Assembly (NCBI GenBank): GCA_902702965.1
Contig: CACRXP010000853.1
Coordinates: 39,344 to 103,343 of the forward strand
Source of the DNA: Spirometra erinaceieuropaei
Taxonomy: Eukaryota > Platyhelminthes > Cestoda > Diphyllobothriidea > Diphyllobothriidae
Length of the DNA stretch: 64,000 bases
Direction of reading: 5' to 3'
The translations under genes and the position numbers were made by a program. The notes beneath the pieces are model-generated. The model did no database searches. It was not told the origin of the DNA and saw only the letters and a program-made list of their open reading frames with translations. Shown here one piece after another: positions 1-12,080 of the stretch (position 1 is the stretch's first letter; every line of letters starts with the position of its first letter).

Positions 1-1699
1 TGACGTATTCTCGGAGAATTATTCTTGACAGGCTTAGTTAAATTTGTCCTCGCCGTTATGGGGCATTAAGTGCTTGCAGAAGTAGGCTGCGTTTGTTTTT
101 TGCCGAAATAGAGCGAATAAACCATTAAAATAAAGGTGAATATCAGCCTGCATTGTGAAACTGTTCGTCTGCCGGCTTTTCCATTCATGCCGCCGCTCTA
201 TGGAAAAAGCGCAAACTCTTTACTGGCAGGTAAACTGCATCAACAAACCGTGACTCTCATCCCTATGGCACATTCGAAAGTCTATCTTTCTTTCCTGTGA
301 TACATAATCATTGTAGCTGTATACCTACGATTTGAATACCGATAAGGCATAATCTTTCCAGTTAGGTTCAGCTATCTATAATTACGGTGGTCTCTGCGCC
401 TCCCCCTTAATAAGTTTCTGTTAGGGAGGCGACTGATTTCATTCAGCTTCATGACTAGTCACTTGAGCTGTAAGGCATACGATACCCGATGTAAGGCCGG
501 TATGATTTCCCTTCCATAAGCATCTACTTCAAGCTCCTTTCGTGCGATAAAATCTACGCCGCTTTTCCCGAAATATGTTTTCAGTATCTGGCAATTCATA
601 CATGGCTATTCCCAAAAACTACGCAATTATTGGGGTAACTGATGAGCCATGTGAACGATGAAGTGGTTTTCAGACAGTGGACGCCAGAATTTACTGTGAC
701 GGAGGGTCAACTAGAGCGGGTCTCTCTCTTCGTGTAGTTGCACCTAGTACAGGCGCTGGCTGAAATGAACCATCAAGTATTCGCATCCATCCAACCCAGG
801 TCAACTAACAAGTGTATTGGTTGCGAACCCACAAACCTCAGTGTCCAGGATTGATACAGGGCTCTGGAAGTTCCCACCGGGAATGAGTAAATGAAAATGA
901 ATGGTAAAGCTCCTTTGAAGGGAAAAGATGTTCGTCAACATTCTGCCATCTACACGAATGGGAGTACTTTCTACATTAGCCGGATTGCAGTGTTAGTAAA
1001 CCGTAGATGGAACGGTGGTAATGAAATCGCACGTCTGTTCGCGATTGCCGTATACCAGACGAATTTTCTCATGGCTCACAACTGCTTCATTCTCAATTAC
1101 TATGCCCAAGATTGGTGACCTGACACTGAGGAAGCTGGCACTTCTTTGGGTTGATGGTTAGATCAGACGCTACTAATCTCAGAAGTACTTGGATGAGATT
1201 GTCGGATGACTGAGTAATTGACGAATTTGCCGTGAATAGTGACGTCGTCAAGGTATACTAGACAGGCTGATGATGTAAAGCCATCGGGGGATGAATCCCA
1301 CCAGAATCTGAAAGGTAAGCTATGAGGAGGCCATTGAAATGGTAGAGGCCAATGGGATGAAGAAGAACCGTCTTGGAACGATTCCCTCGCTGGCTTTTTA
1401 TTAATCAGTAGCCGTGAGGATGGTGTAAGCTGGGAAACCAGAGGACGCAGGATAATGTCCCACAGTCTTGTCGTTGCAAGCGGTCGACGGAGATTAGCAA
1501 ACGGTGACTTTAGTCAGCTGTCGGTTGTCCATTTAATGTCTCGGGTTCCCGTCCTTCTACTTAACAAGAATGATGTGGGCAGCACACAGAGTGGTTAGGT
1601 TTTCCACAATATCCATCTCTGAAAGTCAGAGCTGATGGCGATAGAAGCGAACGGGTGAATTCCAGTGATCGCACCTACTTGTTCTTGTTCTTTTTCTCT
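1..1699. other. No gene recognised
   Basis: I see only short frames without recognisable domains and no clear repeat copy in this stretch. The 75-residue frame at 891-1118 has no family features and no supporting neighbour. Confidence 0.5.
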
Positions 1700-1729
1700 T
1701 TCTTCTTCTTCTTCTTCTTCTTCTTCTTC
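1700..1729. repeat. (TTC)n microsatellite
   Basis: About ten uninterrupted TTC units, preceded by a T/C-rich stretch from about 1677. It lies just outside the left arm of the inverted repeat at 1738-2543. Confidence 0.9.
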
Positions 1730-1737
1730 AGACCAGG

Positions 1738-2543
1738 TGCTGTTGAATTGTTGCTACTACTGGACAGGCCTCGACTGAGAAGGCCGATTTTGTGATCCAA
1801 CGGCGTCAGCGCCGATTTTTGCACTTGACCAGTTCATTTGGGACAATTCGTTATCCGGTCCATGTGAATGCCTTTTGAACGCGGAAGTGAGGGTTCCTTG
1901 GGGTACGGCAGTGGGATCTGGAGGTCGTCGGTCGACGTTTGTTGTGGTGGCCAGCTCGCTGACGTCAAAAGCGGCGGTGGACCTGACCGATCTAGACCGT
2001 CATCAGAATTCCCGACGAAGCACGCGCACTACTTTCCTCGATACGGACGTCATTCGGGCCATTCTAAGACCCCATTACACTCCCGCAACAAATTCTGCAT
2101 CTCCCAGATATTTGGTTGTATCGACTTATATCAGGTCACCACAGCTCTTTCCCTTATATTTTCTCTGGTCATGACAGCGGACATTATCAAGCGGCTGAAC
2201 TGCCTTCCAGCACACCATCTCATTGTCGACCCTGTCAAATCCACAACTCATCCACGCACTAGACCGTTCGACTCCGTCGTCGCTCTTGACGTCAGCTTTA
2301 CCGACGGCTACTGCCAGCCAACGCCGATCGACGACCTCCAGACCTGTCAGCACATTACCACAGCCCACTGCCATGCCCGAAGGAACACTCAAATCACCGT
2401 TCAAAAGGCATCCATATGGATCGGATAACTCACTGCTCCAAATGAACTGGTCAAGCGCAAAAATCAGCACCGACACCGTTCCATCACAACATCAGCCCTC
2501 TCGGCCGATACCTGTCCAATAGAAGTAACAGCTTAACAGCATC
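1738..2543. repeat. Imperfect inverted repeat, ~0.26 kb arms
   Basis: The sequence from about 1738 to 2005 reappears in reverse complement from about 2543 back to 2260, at roughly 80-85% identity by eye. Shared blocks include 'gaccagttcatttgg' and 'ggaggtcgtcg'. Translated outward to inward, both arms give related peptides that share FALDQFIW, then CLLN, then VP-G-AVG-G, which suggests each arm descends from coding sequence. I do not recognise the protein. The centre (about 2006-2260) is not obviously repeated. Confidence 0.75.
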
Positions 2544-2880
2544 GGTTCTGTTTACCGGTGCTAGATAGTATTGATGTCCTGACCTCTCTGTGTGCTGTCT
2601 CCATTATTCCCATTAAGCAGAAGGAGGAGATATAAATTATTTAAAAAGTATTTTCGATTCAATGGGGTCAGTTTTGCCTCCTATTTCCGAATTATCCTCA
2701 GTTTATGTAAAAGTGAAATAACACATGGGCTAGTAGATATCGTATTTAGAAATGTTGTCCCAAGGACCGTCTCGTGTTTGCATGCTCTGAATGAAACTTT
2801 TGCTGTTTTGAAGGCTGTTTTGCAACCTGGGAGAATAAGAGGTTAAAAATAAATTAGGGCATGTATGCTAGTCCGAGGTA
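2544..2880. other. No gene recognised
   Basis: An A/T-rich spacer between the inverted repeat and the first fold-back element. The only frame, at 2592-2846, has no recognisable features. Confidence 0.5.
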
Positions 2881-3865
2881 AAATAGGTGGACTAACTCAT
2901 GAAATGTCAACCGAAATTCCGAAATGCGTTTTCGTTTCGAAAAGATTAATCAAGTAGGGTTGTAAAATCGATCATTGTACGGCACAATTCTGTCACAGTT
3001 CAGCTACTTCAGGATGCCGGCTTTCAACTAAACTTCTTTCCAGCTGCATTCAGGAAAGACACTATGTAAAAATGACTACTTATATAACATGCATTTTTCT
3101 TATTGATTTTCGATGCCCTTAAATAGTCAATTACACGTCATGGAAGACATGCATAAAACTATTAAATCTTCTACTCATTCAATAGGAAATTGCGTTTTCT
3201 TTCAATTTTCTTCTTGAAGGAAGGATATAATTTGGTTTTAAAAGTTTTTGATTGTGATAAGTCTTAATACCGTGAAATGGCCATCCATAAAGCGTCATGT
3301 CTCTGCATTTACTAGTGTTGCCTGCAAAATTAACAATAAGACTCAAGTCCACGGCTAAATTTTATGAACCCCATATGATCTCCTCTGAATGCCGTAGTGA
3401 AAATTACGGATTTCCGTAAGCGGAAAATATATGTCTTGTAGTTTGGAAACCCTGAATGCAAGTGTAACGACAGGTCGAGTTCAAAATTATTCGGGAAGTG
3501 AAAACTTTTTTAAAACCGATTTAAACCCTTTCTTCGAGCATACAACTAGGAGACGTAATTATCTACCGAATGAAAGAAAAATGAATATTTTTATCCATGT
3601 CTCCCATGAAATATAATTGACCTTTTAAGGTCATCGAAAATAAAAAAGAAAACGCATGCTACTTAAGTAGTCACCTTTTACAGAGTGCCGTTCCTGCGTG
3701 CAGCCGAAAAGAAGTCTGTTTGAAAGCTGGCATCCTAAGGAGCTGAATTATGATAGAATTATGCGGCACAATGATCAGTTTTACAATCCCACCTAATTAA
3801 TCTTTTCGAAACGAAAACGCATTTCGGAATTTCGGTTGACATTTCATGAGTTAGCCTACCTACTG
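2881..3865. mobile_element. Fold-back element M1 (MITE-like, ~985 bp)
   Basis: The left end reads 'ggactaactcatgaaatgtc' and the right end is its inverse, finishing 'cctactg'. Homology between the two halves continues through almost the entire element, so the copy is a long hairpin with no transposase frame. It is flanked by TA (2879-2880 and 3866-3867), the target duplication of Tc1/mariner elements. The left terminus has drifted (aaatagg instead of cagtagg). It belongs to the same family as the copies at 12389, 39424, 45939, 49520, 57370 and 62210. Mobilisation in trans by a mariner-type transposase is inference. Confidence 0.85.
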
Positions 3866-5939
3866 TAGGTGTGTATCGACACCGATGGCAAATGAGTGCC
3901 TGTCGTCTTAATACCAACCTCATATTTTTACGGGTACAAGTTCGTCCCAGAGGGCATGCATTCCTACCTTGTAAGGTTCGTGTTTCGGCGACCAGTATTA
4001 AAATTATTTCCTATATTAACCGGTTTCATTGAAAGGCTTGGGACAAAAACCAAAGCCGTTCAAGTTATGCAGATAAAAGCTGCAAAAAGCTAACAATATT
4101 GGTCATGATTTCCAGTCGTTTTGCGCTAAGTGGACGTTTGGAATAATGAGGCAAGTAATTTAAACCGTTTGAATGTCCGCAGAGGATTGCGCTTTGTGCC
4201 TATTTGTGGCATATAGCTTAGAACCTTTTTAGGTCTAACCGAAAACCAACGGAGATATAGGTTGTCTAGCCATCAGTCCCTTCCCCTTAGAGTTAACTCG
4301 ACCATAAAATAAATTTCCGTATTGGCGCACAACGCAGTGAGTGGGTCTCCATCATACTACTATAACAGGCTTTACCAGAAGCCTGTGCTTTTGCAGTCTC
4401 GCAAAGACAGCTGCGTAGAAGAGGTTGTCTGGCCACGTAGTAAGCCCACTGTGGGCGTCTACTACAAAGCTGCAACTGTCTGGCACGTACTGTCACGTAG
4501 ACATCAGTCCTAGCCGTTTGTCTGATATTCTGAGGCCCTGTGTGGTGCTGCCATCGTCTCTGGTCGATCCCTAATACCGAGAGCTATCGACTGGTCTTCG
4601 GCCAATCATGGTGCTTCAAACTGACCAATCATTTCTAAGACACAGGCAAACATGCTTCGGCTCAAGCCGCTCGGGTGCCGGACGTGAACATCTGTCGACT
4701 GACTACCAACCGGCTCTAGTTTACTCCTCATTCATGTCGAACAGAGTACAATTCTCCCTCTGCTGTCGTCTAACTTCCCATCTTCCTACTCCGAAGGTAA
4801 TTTAAAGGTCCTAGTGGTTGGGGTCTGCCCAAGACCTCAGCTGCTGCGTCATCCAAAGTTGGGTTTTTAGTCCTCCTTAGTTTGGAAATAATCTTCTTCA
4901 AGTGAGAGTTAAGGTCACAGAAAACTGAGCTTCTGTTTATGAACAGACGAGTACATATTCCAGGTATGAGGCGAGAGCTTCATAAGCTCGCGGTTCCCCA
5001 GTGACAATGAACACATCTTCCGGTCTGAGGTGACATAAATCCTCCTGAGAGGTGACAACTGCGTGAGCTGCAAACTACTTGAGCCATGGTTCCCCGTCCC
5101 TCAGTCCATAAGGAGACTCGATTGTTGCAGCAAGAGTTTCACTCACCTGACATTTCGATTTTACTCTCAAATCTGTCATAAGAATCGGAACCAAGTATGG
5201 GTATTATTTGGCATAAATGTTGCAGTGAGAACTGTGCTAAAATAAATCCGCGCCGTCATTTTATGATGACTTAATACTCTCAGCCACAAGCGATCGGACG
5301 TTGGCTTGCAAGTGAAGGGGTAAGACCTCTGGATCCATGATCATTTGGATTCCTGTTAACGTTATATTTTCTCCGTTTTGGATTTGGTCGAACGACGGCA
5401 ATTAGTCACTCGGAAATGGTCAATCCAGTCTCCCTTGTTAGTTGTTTTTCGACTGTCACTTTTAACAGAAAAGCGAAACAAGTTTCACACAGGACCCCAT
5501 CAATAACATATTTCCACAAGAAAAAATTTCCCCACCTATCCTCAGGTGCACGCATTTGGGTGTGTAATCCAAGTACGCGTGTTACCGACTGTGAGGGTTT
5601 CGACACGATATGAAGTATGATGAAATTCTTTTTTTCAGTGAGACCCATGAAGGCGTGAAGGACAGGTGATTATTGCACTGACGTTAGCGGTTATAGATGT
5701 AGCTGCAGTGCATTTGTTGTGGTCTATCCAAGCGTTTTTCCATTTACGCCTAACTGCTAATTTACCAAGCAGCCTGAATGCACACCTTCCAGTAATCAGG
5801 TCGTGTCTGTGACTTCTGCACTCATTTAAAGAATGACTTCAAGGCAACTGTAATAGTGATTGACATGCGCAGGTCTAATAAACATCTGCACGGTTAGGGG
5901 GAATATAATATGGTTTGAGGAAAACCGGGGGTCGTAGCA
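3866..5939. other. No gene recognised
   Basis: About 2 kb without a convincing exon or repeat match. Frames at 4293-4513, 4608-4805 and 5406-5648 lie on both strands at the same places and show no domain features. Confidence 0.5.
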
Positions 5940-6240
5940 AGCGGGGTGGCACACAAGGCCTTTTTCAAATGGACACAGGAATAAGAACTCCCTGTGCTAC
6001 AGGTATCCTTGCGCTAAACTCCCAAGGAGTGTGTACTCCCGTGTCCTAACATTGGCCCTCCTAAGTCTAACCCTAATACCTTTCCCTAACCTCAACCTCC
6101 TTCTGTAATTTAGCCAAGGACACCCCTTATAGGGGGGGGGGACTCCATACGCCCATGTCCCACCTCCCTGTCAAAGGTAGAAACCTCACGGACAAGGCCG
6201 GAAACTCAAGGGGATAAACTCCACACAAAATAACAGGGCT
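5940..6240. repeat. Repeat with degenerate CCCTAA (telomere-like) core
   Basis: Variants of CTAACCC/CCTAACC occur several times between about 6055 and 6110, beside a run of nine or more G at about 6131. The flanks share short words with 11140-11300 and 20320-20480 (for example 'gcgctaaa' and 'cccgtgtc'), so this looks like a dispersed repeat family carrying decayed telomere-like units, not a telomere. Confidence 0.5.
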
Positions 6241-7619
6241 ACTATTGGATCAGCGTTTCGCTTGGTAGGTGAGACATCCTAAAAACGCTGGATCTCTCTC
6301 TCTCTCTCTAACTCTGTTCAATTTTTATTAAGTTAGAAAGGTTAAGTACAGACGTTGATATATGCTTATGTACCCATGAACGAAATGAAAGTTCTGAAAC
6401 ATTTCCGATGGGCAACTGAGTGTATCTGATAGACCTGTAGCGTCTTTCACGCACTACTTAGCATGCATTGCAGGCCGAGGAGCGTTCCGCACAAACACTG
6501 ACGACGGACTAATTGAGTTAACATACTTTTTATCAAATGATGCTAATTAAATTAAGTAAGTAAGCGGGTTATCTATAAATTACGAAATATATGTTTTAAG
6601 CTATCGATCAAGCCTATCAGAACCTTCAGAGAATCATCCAACATGATTATGATCCGATATTTCCTGGAGCCACCTCTTTTCAAGTTTTTAAGGTGCCGTC
6701 ATGAAACCGGATTTAAACCGTGTCAAAGAATGCCTGGGAAAGAATTAATAAATTTAATAATCTGCATGGCATTCACGGACTACGTCGAATATCCAGTTTC
6801 GTATTGCAAAGGAGGCTGGCGTAGTTATTGTTAGCTTATCGAACGTCGTCTCAGTTAGTCCTATTTCATCGCAGGTTAGTCTCACCTGCGATTCAAACCC
6901 GAATTCTTTGGTCATGGGAAGTTACCAAATCCAAAGTCCCATTATTTAGCCCCCGACCCGCTGTCCTGTCGGCTGCTGTTGCAATTCCCCTACTGTTCCC
7001 CGTTAATTCTAGAACCTGAACTTTCGATTGTTAACTGCTTATTCCACAGCTAGTAGGACTGGAAGGATTCCTTGTAACTTAGACGATTGCTATAGTTATC
7101 TGTCCCTAAACTGCCTACTTATAGGGACAAAAATGAGGCCGAATTTGACGCATCCACAAACAAGTTTAGACGTTAATCCTGTGATATATTAACAGACTTT
7201 TTATACAAAACAGGCTTAATGTTTAAAAAGCAATCGCGCTTTGGTTCTAAGCTCCAAATATTTTCTGAAAATCATGCATGAGAAGGTTGGCAAACCCAAA
7301 GTTAAGTGCTCCTGGCGGTTCTAACAGCCTATGACGCAGAATAAAGCGATTTTTGACTAAAGGTTTTTGATAAAACCCGACTTCGTAATCGCTCGCTGTC
7401 GAATTTTGAGAAAGCTATATATGAGCCGTTTCTGAATATATACCTCATGCATATTTTCTTGAATAATGCAGCGTCTAAACACCAGGCAACTAAAAAATGA
7501 CGAGATCTGTAAGTGATTAATAATTACATATTACTGCACAATCATCCCTGCAGACTTCGTCAAAAATCGTAGAATATTAAAAGAAATCTTCCATTTTTTC
7601 GGGCAATTTTTAACTTGAG
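6241..7619. other. No gene recognised; short (CT)n at 6293-6308
   Basis: Apart from an eight-unit CT microsatellite there is nothing I can assign. The sequence is A/T-rich with many stops in all frames. Confidence 0.5.
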
Positions 7620-8040
7620 TAAATTTTTATAACTAACTCGCGGACAGCATAATCCCAGGTCGTTTTCTACGCGACCCAACAGCTGTCTTTGACAGCGCCA
7701 ATTTTCCACTTGTTCGTAACTCTCGAGGTGTGGTTCTCCGATGCCCACTCTATCAACAGGCATCTGGACCTTCCTGCAGCTTACAAAGTCCTACGTCATC
7801 AAAATCGTGGAGCTCAGGGCCAAACAACCTCCCCCGGACTTAAGAAGGTCGTACGGAGATAGCCTGACACTGGGTTTACTCGGAGAGGAAGAACAAGAAC
7901 TGCCAGACCGACCACCCGACACTGGTTCAGTCACCTCCCCCCGACGGAGTGGTGACTCACAAAGCACGCAGATAAGACGCCCTTCAACCATCTCCCTAGA
8001 GGCCGAGGCAGCGAGAGGAGAGAAAAATCGATCAGCATGA
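7620..8040 (+). mobile_element. PLE-a: 3' fragment of a Penelope-like element
   Basis: In the frame running through 7713-7845 the translation contains EVWFSDAHSINRHLDLP followed by AAYKVLRH. This matches the segment after the GIY-YIG nuclease in other PLE copies here (AWHSNTTSINRHVDLD at about 34455). The reverse transcriptase and the GIY-YIG core are missing, so only the 3' tail survives. The 99-residue frame at 7741-8040 in another register is a shadow of this remnant, not an exon of gene A. Confidence 0.7.
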
Positions 8041-8441
8041 GACCGACCAACGTGACATGCCAATTGAAATTTCTGATCTATTAAGTGCATTTTACGCTTT
8101 GACAATGAAGAGCCGACCAAGATCTTTGAAACGTCAGCATTTAAATAAACCTGTTCCAGGGAGCCCATCTTCTTCAAATAATCAACCCGGATCTCTCAAT
8201 TTTGCCAATCTAAAAATGCTGCACCTATCTAATGAATTTTTCAGCCAGGTTTGCAGACCGGTCTAAAGTGCTTAGTGCAAGCAGCGCGCAAAATGCCTAA
8301 ACGAAAGCTTTCGTCACGTGTGCAAGTTTGGGTGCTTAGACAAGCAGACAGGTGAACTCCACTGGATGCGTCCTAGCAGCCGTCATCCACTAAGGGCTAG
8401 TAACTTTCTCGGTCAGTGAGAGGCTAGAATACCTGTCTCAG

Positions 8442-8449
8442 TATAAATA
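8442..8449 (+). promoter_or_regulatory. Candidate TATA box of gene A
   Basis: TATAAATA lies 93 bases upstream of the first ATG of gene A, and there is no ATG between the two. An initiation site about 30 bases downstream would give a short leader. The preceding 'acctgtctcag' could alternatively be a splice acceptor, in which case the TATA match would be coding. Confidence 0.4.
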
Positions 8450-8534
8450 CACTCACCTGCAAACCGGTGCGGCTGCTGGCAGACGATACAACAACACGTT
8501 TGATCTTGACCAAGGCGGGCATTCCTCCAAGCAA

Positions 8535-9284
8535 ATGGCCATCAAAAGTCCTAAAATGCGTGTTCAGCTTTTCGGAAAGTTCCGCCCCTCCCAGAAGCCT
8601 AACTTCGAAGACAGCGAACTGGCAAAACACATTCTCAATCTGTGCGCCCAAACGACGCCGAGCGAGGTCGTTATCAGCGCGTCGTTCAGTTCTCTCAGAC
8701 TCATATCTGCTGAAAACAAAGTGATTGGCAGACTCAACTGGTCGCAGGGCGTTCAGGCACTCAAAGTGGACTCCAAAACGAGCACATTTTCATTGCTCAC
8801 TGAAACATCCGAACAAAAGAAGTCCGACTGCTTTGTAATCAGGCTTCTTGGGCAGGACAGTGAAGCCAGACTCTACAGTGACCTTGTCAGATGGCAGTTG
8901 GACAGCGTTCTTCGGAACTACGGTGGAAAAAGTGAGGAATCCCCCAAACAACAAGAGCAGCAGCAGCAGCCTGTAAAGGAATGGAAAGAAGGACAGAATA
9001 TATGCAAATGTGAGTCAGTGTCGCAGAATAATTCCGTCGGTGCGGGTCTCCTAGTGCATAGCCAGGCCAACAAGCGAATGCCACTGGCTGGAAGCAACAA
9101 GGGTTCCAGTTCTGAGGATGCAAATTCGGAGGCGCTGAGTATCATGAGCACAAATGTCCCATCAGTTAGAAACTGTCATAATCGGCTGCCTCGAATGGCC
9201 GTTCTGAGAGGCGACTTCGATGAGGACTATATCAAAACTGTGGGTGAAAGTCTTGGAAGACGAGCATATGGTCCACAAATCTAA
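8535..9284 (+). CDS. Gene A: PTB/PH-like domain protein
   Basis: A 249-residue frame without internal stops. Residues ~8-120 have the order expected of a PTB/PH fold: a first strand (RVQLFGKF), a helix (ELAKHILNLC), paired strands (VVISASFSSLRLIS), a late strand (CFVIRLLG) and a closing amphipathic helix (DLVRWQLDSVLRN). The same blocks recur in genes B and C with low identity, so I infer one diverged family. Such domains usually bind peptides or phosphoinositides in signalling scaffolds; the ligand here is unknown. A short glutamine run (about 8955-8972) and a polar tail follow the domain. The ATG at 8535 is the first after a TATA-like box, but the frame is open back to 8394, so an upstream exon joined near 8441 is possible. 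No canonical AATAAA is seen just after the stop. I recall a Pfam 'trematode PH-like' family that may be the same; this was not checked. Confidence 0.65.
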   Translation: MAIKSPKMRVQLFGKFRPSQKPNFEDSELAKHILNLCAQTTPSEVVISASFSSLRLISAENKVIGRLNWSQGVQALKVDSKTSTFSLLTETSEQKKSDCFVIRLLGQDSEARLYSDLVRWQLDSVLRNYGGKSEESPKQQEQQQQPVKEWKEGQNICKCESVSQNNSVGAGLLVHSQANKRMPLAGSNKGSSSEDANSEALSIMSTNVPSVRNCHNRLPRMAVLRGDFDEDYIKTVGESLGRRAYGPQI

Positions 9285-9689
9285 AACGTATATTATGCCC
9301 TTTTTGTGTTTTATTTTAAAAATCAAAACGAAGCAGAATTTTCTAAAAGGAGGGGTGCAATGTTGACGAACTGTATTTGGTCGATTTTTATTCAAAACAT
9401 CCTGAACACATAATGCTTGTAGTTAGTCGAAACACGGGAAGTGTGCTTCTTTAAACGATTTGGTTGCACCGCATTTTTAAGAGGCCGCGAACTCAGAAAA
9501 GTTCATTCGAGACAGTAGTATACTAGCCACAGCAAAGGTGCCAGCAGAATACGGTTATCCTTTCAAATGTTAAGTAGTAGTGGCTATCTACTTAGTCCTA
9601 AATTCCACCAACCCGATAAAATATGCGTAATTGCACAAGATACTCAAAAATCCCAAGAGAAATGTTTTTGCAGTAAGACTGGGATGGCC
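9285..9689. other. 3' flank of gene A, no gene recognised
   Basis: A/T-rich sequence after the stop codon. No consensus polyadenylation signal and no repeat match were seen. Confidence 0.45.
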
Positions 9690-9935
9690 ATTTGCGACTT
9701 ATCAACCATCGTCCGCCAGCCTTACCGAAGCCCATGTTCTCACGATACCCGAGCTTTGATTTCGCGTTCCCTGATCCGTGAGCGTCATTGGAATCAGCTG
9801 TCTGCCAGTTAAACCGTGGGACTGAGGTTCAGGTGCGGCAAACCTGGGCCCGAGTAGAGCTGCCTGATGATGGCTAGTAAGCCAGAATTGGTCATTCAAG
9901 TCTCCCTTGGTTTTGCCGGTTATCACCATGTGCAC
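9690..9935 (+). repeat. Degenerate copy of the tRNA-Arg-headed repeat (SINE2)
   Basis: The words 'ctagtaagccagaattggtc' and 'agtctcccttgg' match the body of the repeat seen intact at 37463-37840. The tRNA-like head is hardly recognisable. Confidence 0.5.
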
Positions 9936-11139
9936 ATACTACCAGTCGCTATGCTGATTCCTACTGGGCTTAGATCGACATAAAATGCCCAATAGAACGA
10001 GCATGTCCCGTGACCCGATCGATGAAGGCACTTCCAACATAAAAATATTTTCCTTGTCCAATTCGGTATAAAGAAATTTAATGAGGAGCAAGGGAATTTT
10101 GACTTTCACCACTTTCTGAAACCTGGCCACCTCAAACGAACCTTTTCTAGTAACCAGCCTATGTAGATTTTTTCATTCCAAGCTGCTAATCGTCCCTGAA
10201 TTCAATTGAAAACCGAATTCTCACTCTAAACGCCAATTATGGGAGGCAACGTTATTTTGTAGAATGGAAATGACATAAATGCTTTTCTTTAGCAGTCCAA
10301 CATGGTTAAAAATTGTATTCCAGACAGGTAACACATGCGGGAAATCACGTAATCTCCTCCGTAAGCCAGAAAGCCGACGGCATTTATTGACTGAAGGACT
10401 TCATTGAAATTCAATAACCATGACCAAAAATAAAGCCAAAAAGGTATTGAAAGAAGTAATGGGTTGATTCGAAAATACGATGTTTTGAGAAAAGTAAAAA
10501 TTCCGAAAAGGCAGAAACTAGTGTCCGACAAATAAATTAACAAAGTAGAAAATAAGAACTTTAATGCAAAATTAATTAAACGCAGCGGAATATGCACGAT
10601 TACGTTTAAAAAAAGCGTTTAAAATAATAATTAAGTCAAATATACTCCAACAAGTATTATTGCATGCAGCCAGATATTTGGTTTGGGGCGAACATTTTAA
10701 AATGCAATCCGAGTCTGCCAGTCAAAACGCTCCTTTTTTCCTATTATTCGGCATCAGTCTAAACAGGACAATGATGACTTCGCTCGATTTCCTTGTTCGG
10801 GTCGTCAAAGGAGTAAACGTTCCCATAAAATCGCAGGCCTGCTATAAAGGCTGAAAAGCTCATAGACGGGGACCTGTTAGATATTTTCAAAACACTTCTG
10901 AAAGGAATACCCGAAAGAACTGACTATTCCGATTAATTATAAACAAGTGCGAAACATGACTCCAGTGTGATTTGGCGTGCGAAACAGAACTACTAGTTGC
11001 CTAGTACTTTCTAAGTTCCAGATATGTCTCTTTGAAACCGGCGCCCAAAGTGCGTAACCCAAAATGATTCGATCCGGAGAACAAGCATTAATTGTTAGTT
11101 CATTAATACGTCGAGACAAAGTTCATTGAGAAGGTACGG
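9936..11139. other. No gene recognised
   Basis: A/T-rich sequence with only short frames on both strands. The 102-residue minus-strand frame at 10289-10597 is rich in hydrophobic residues but sits in A/T-rich sequence and has no family features. Confidence 0.5.
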
Positions 11140-11300
11140 AAATATGGACCTGCCCCAGTACTGGAGGCAGCCTCACATTCTTATTCCCGTGTCGTAACCC
11201 CGCTTACTACCTTTCTAATCCCAACCCCAAAATTAACCCTAAATCTGATCCATCGTGAAATTTGGAGCGAGGGGTTCCATATTCTCGTGCCCGACCAGAA
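11140..11300. repeat. Repeat with telomere-like words
   Basis: Contains 'ctaatcccaaccccaaaattaaccctaaa'-type degenerate CCCTAA words between about 11205 and 11250, and shares short flanking words with 5940-6240. Confidence 0.4.
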
Positions 11301-11564
11301 ATTTAGCTATCCAGGCTCAGTGTAAAGGCCTTCACGTCTGGCTGAAAAGTCATTTTTGGCGAAGAAAGTACATCTTTAACTCTTGCTGTACTTCAGAGAC
11401 AAGGCCTGTATAGATTTAAATAGTTTATGTGCAATAGTTTGGTTGAGAAAAGGCGACTTGTATACCTACCACACAACAGTGGAGAATTCATATGTGAAAT
11501 TTAACACTGAAGCCTGACGTCGTCCGCAGCCAAAGGCGTTCGCTGTAACAATCTAAAAACATTC

Positions 11565-11730
11565 ACTTTGACTCAACTGTAAAAAACTTGGTGTCGCGAT
11601 TGGATTCGAATCCACGACAGCTAGGGGAGGCGTTAGTGGAGCCAACGCTCTAGCCACCTGATCTACCAGGCCCCACCGGACGACGTGAGTTTAATCACAT
11701 TTGGGTCAAGTTTGTCCGCCCAACCTCCTT
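11565..11730 (-). repeat. SINE1 copy, minus strand (tRNA-Ser-like head)
   Basis: The reverse complement carries an A-box-like 'gatcaggtggctagagcg', a B box 'ggattcgaatcc' and the downstream words 'agttgagtcaaagtgaatg' of the SINE1 family. It faces the plus-strand copy that follows and makes an inverted pair with it. Confidence 0.75.
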
Positions 11731-11739
11731 CATCATCTG

Positions 11740-12080
11740 GTACCACCAAATGTGATACAATAAGTTGATCGCCCAACAGGGTTTTCTAAGTAATCCCACT
11801 GGAACCCGTCAGATGACTACGTGTTTGGGCAGTCAGCTTACTGTATCAGATTCGGTGGATTCCAGACGTTGCAGTAGGTTGGGGGGGGGGGAACTTGACA
11901 CAAATGTGAGTAAACTCGCGTCGTCCATTGGGGCCTCGTAGCTCAGGTAGCTAGAGCGTTGGCTGCACCAAAGCCTTCCCCTTGCTGTCGTGGATTCGAA
12001 TCCAATCGCGGCACCGAGTCTTTCACAGGTGAGTCAAAGTGAATTATTTGAAATCTGCCACAACACCTATGAATTTAAAA
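11740..12080 (+). repeat. SINE1 copy, plus strand (tRNA-Ser-like head)
   Basis: The A box 'tagctcaggtagctagagcg' and B box 'ggattcgaatcc' lie at about 11937-12003, preceded by the family's 'gattccagacgttgcagtag' block and a run of about ten G at 11881. The tail 'gagtcaaagtgaattattt' follows. See the best copy at 24089-24414 for the cloverleaf. Confidence 0.8.

Noticed and set aside
1868..2476. Overlapping 186- and 116-residue frames on opposite strands as two genes
   Set aside because: They arise from an inverted repeat whose arms share a peptide; no complete gene structure is seen.
7741..8040. A 99-residue frame just upstream of gene A, with a helix-like start and polar tail similar to gene B and C tails
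   Set aside because: Another register over the same bases reads EVWFSDAHSINRHLDLP, a PLE nuclease C-terminal segment, so the frame is a shadow of a PLE remnant.
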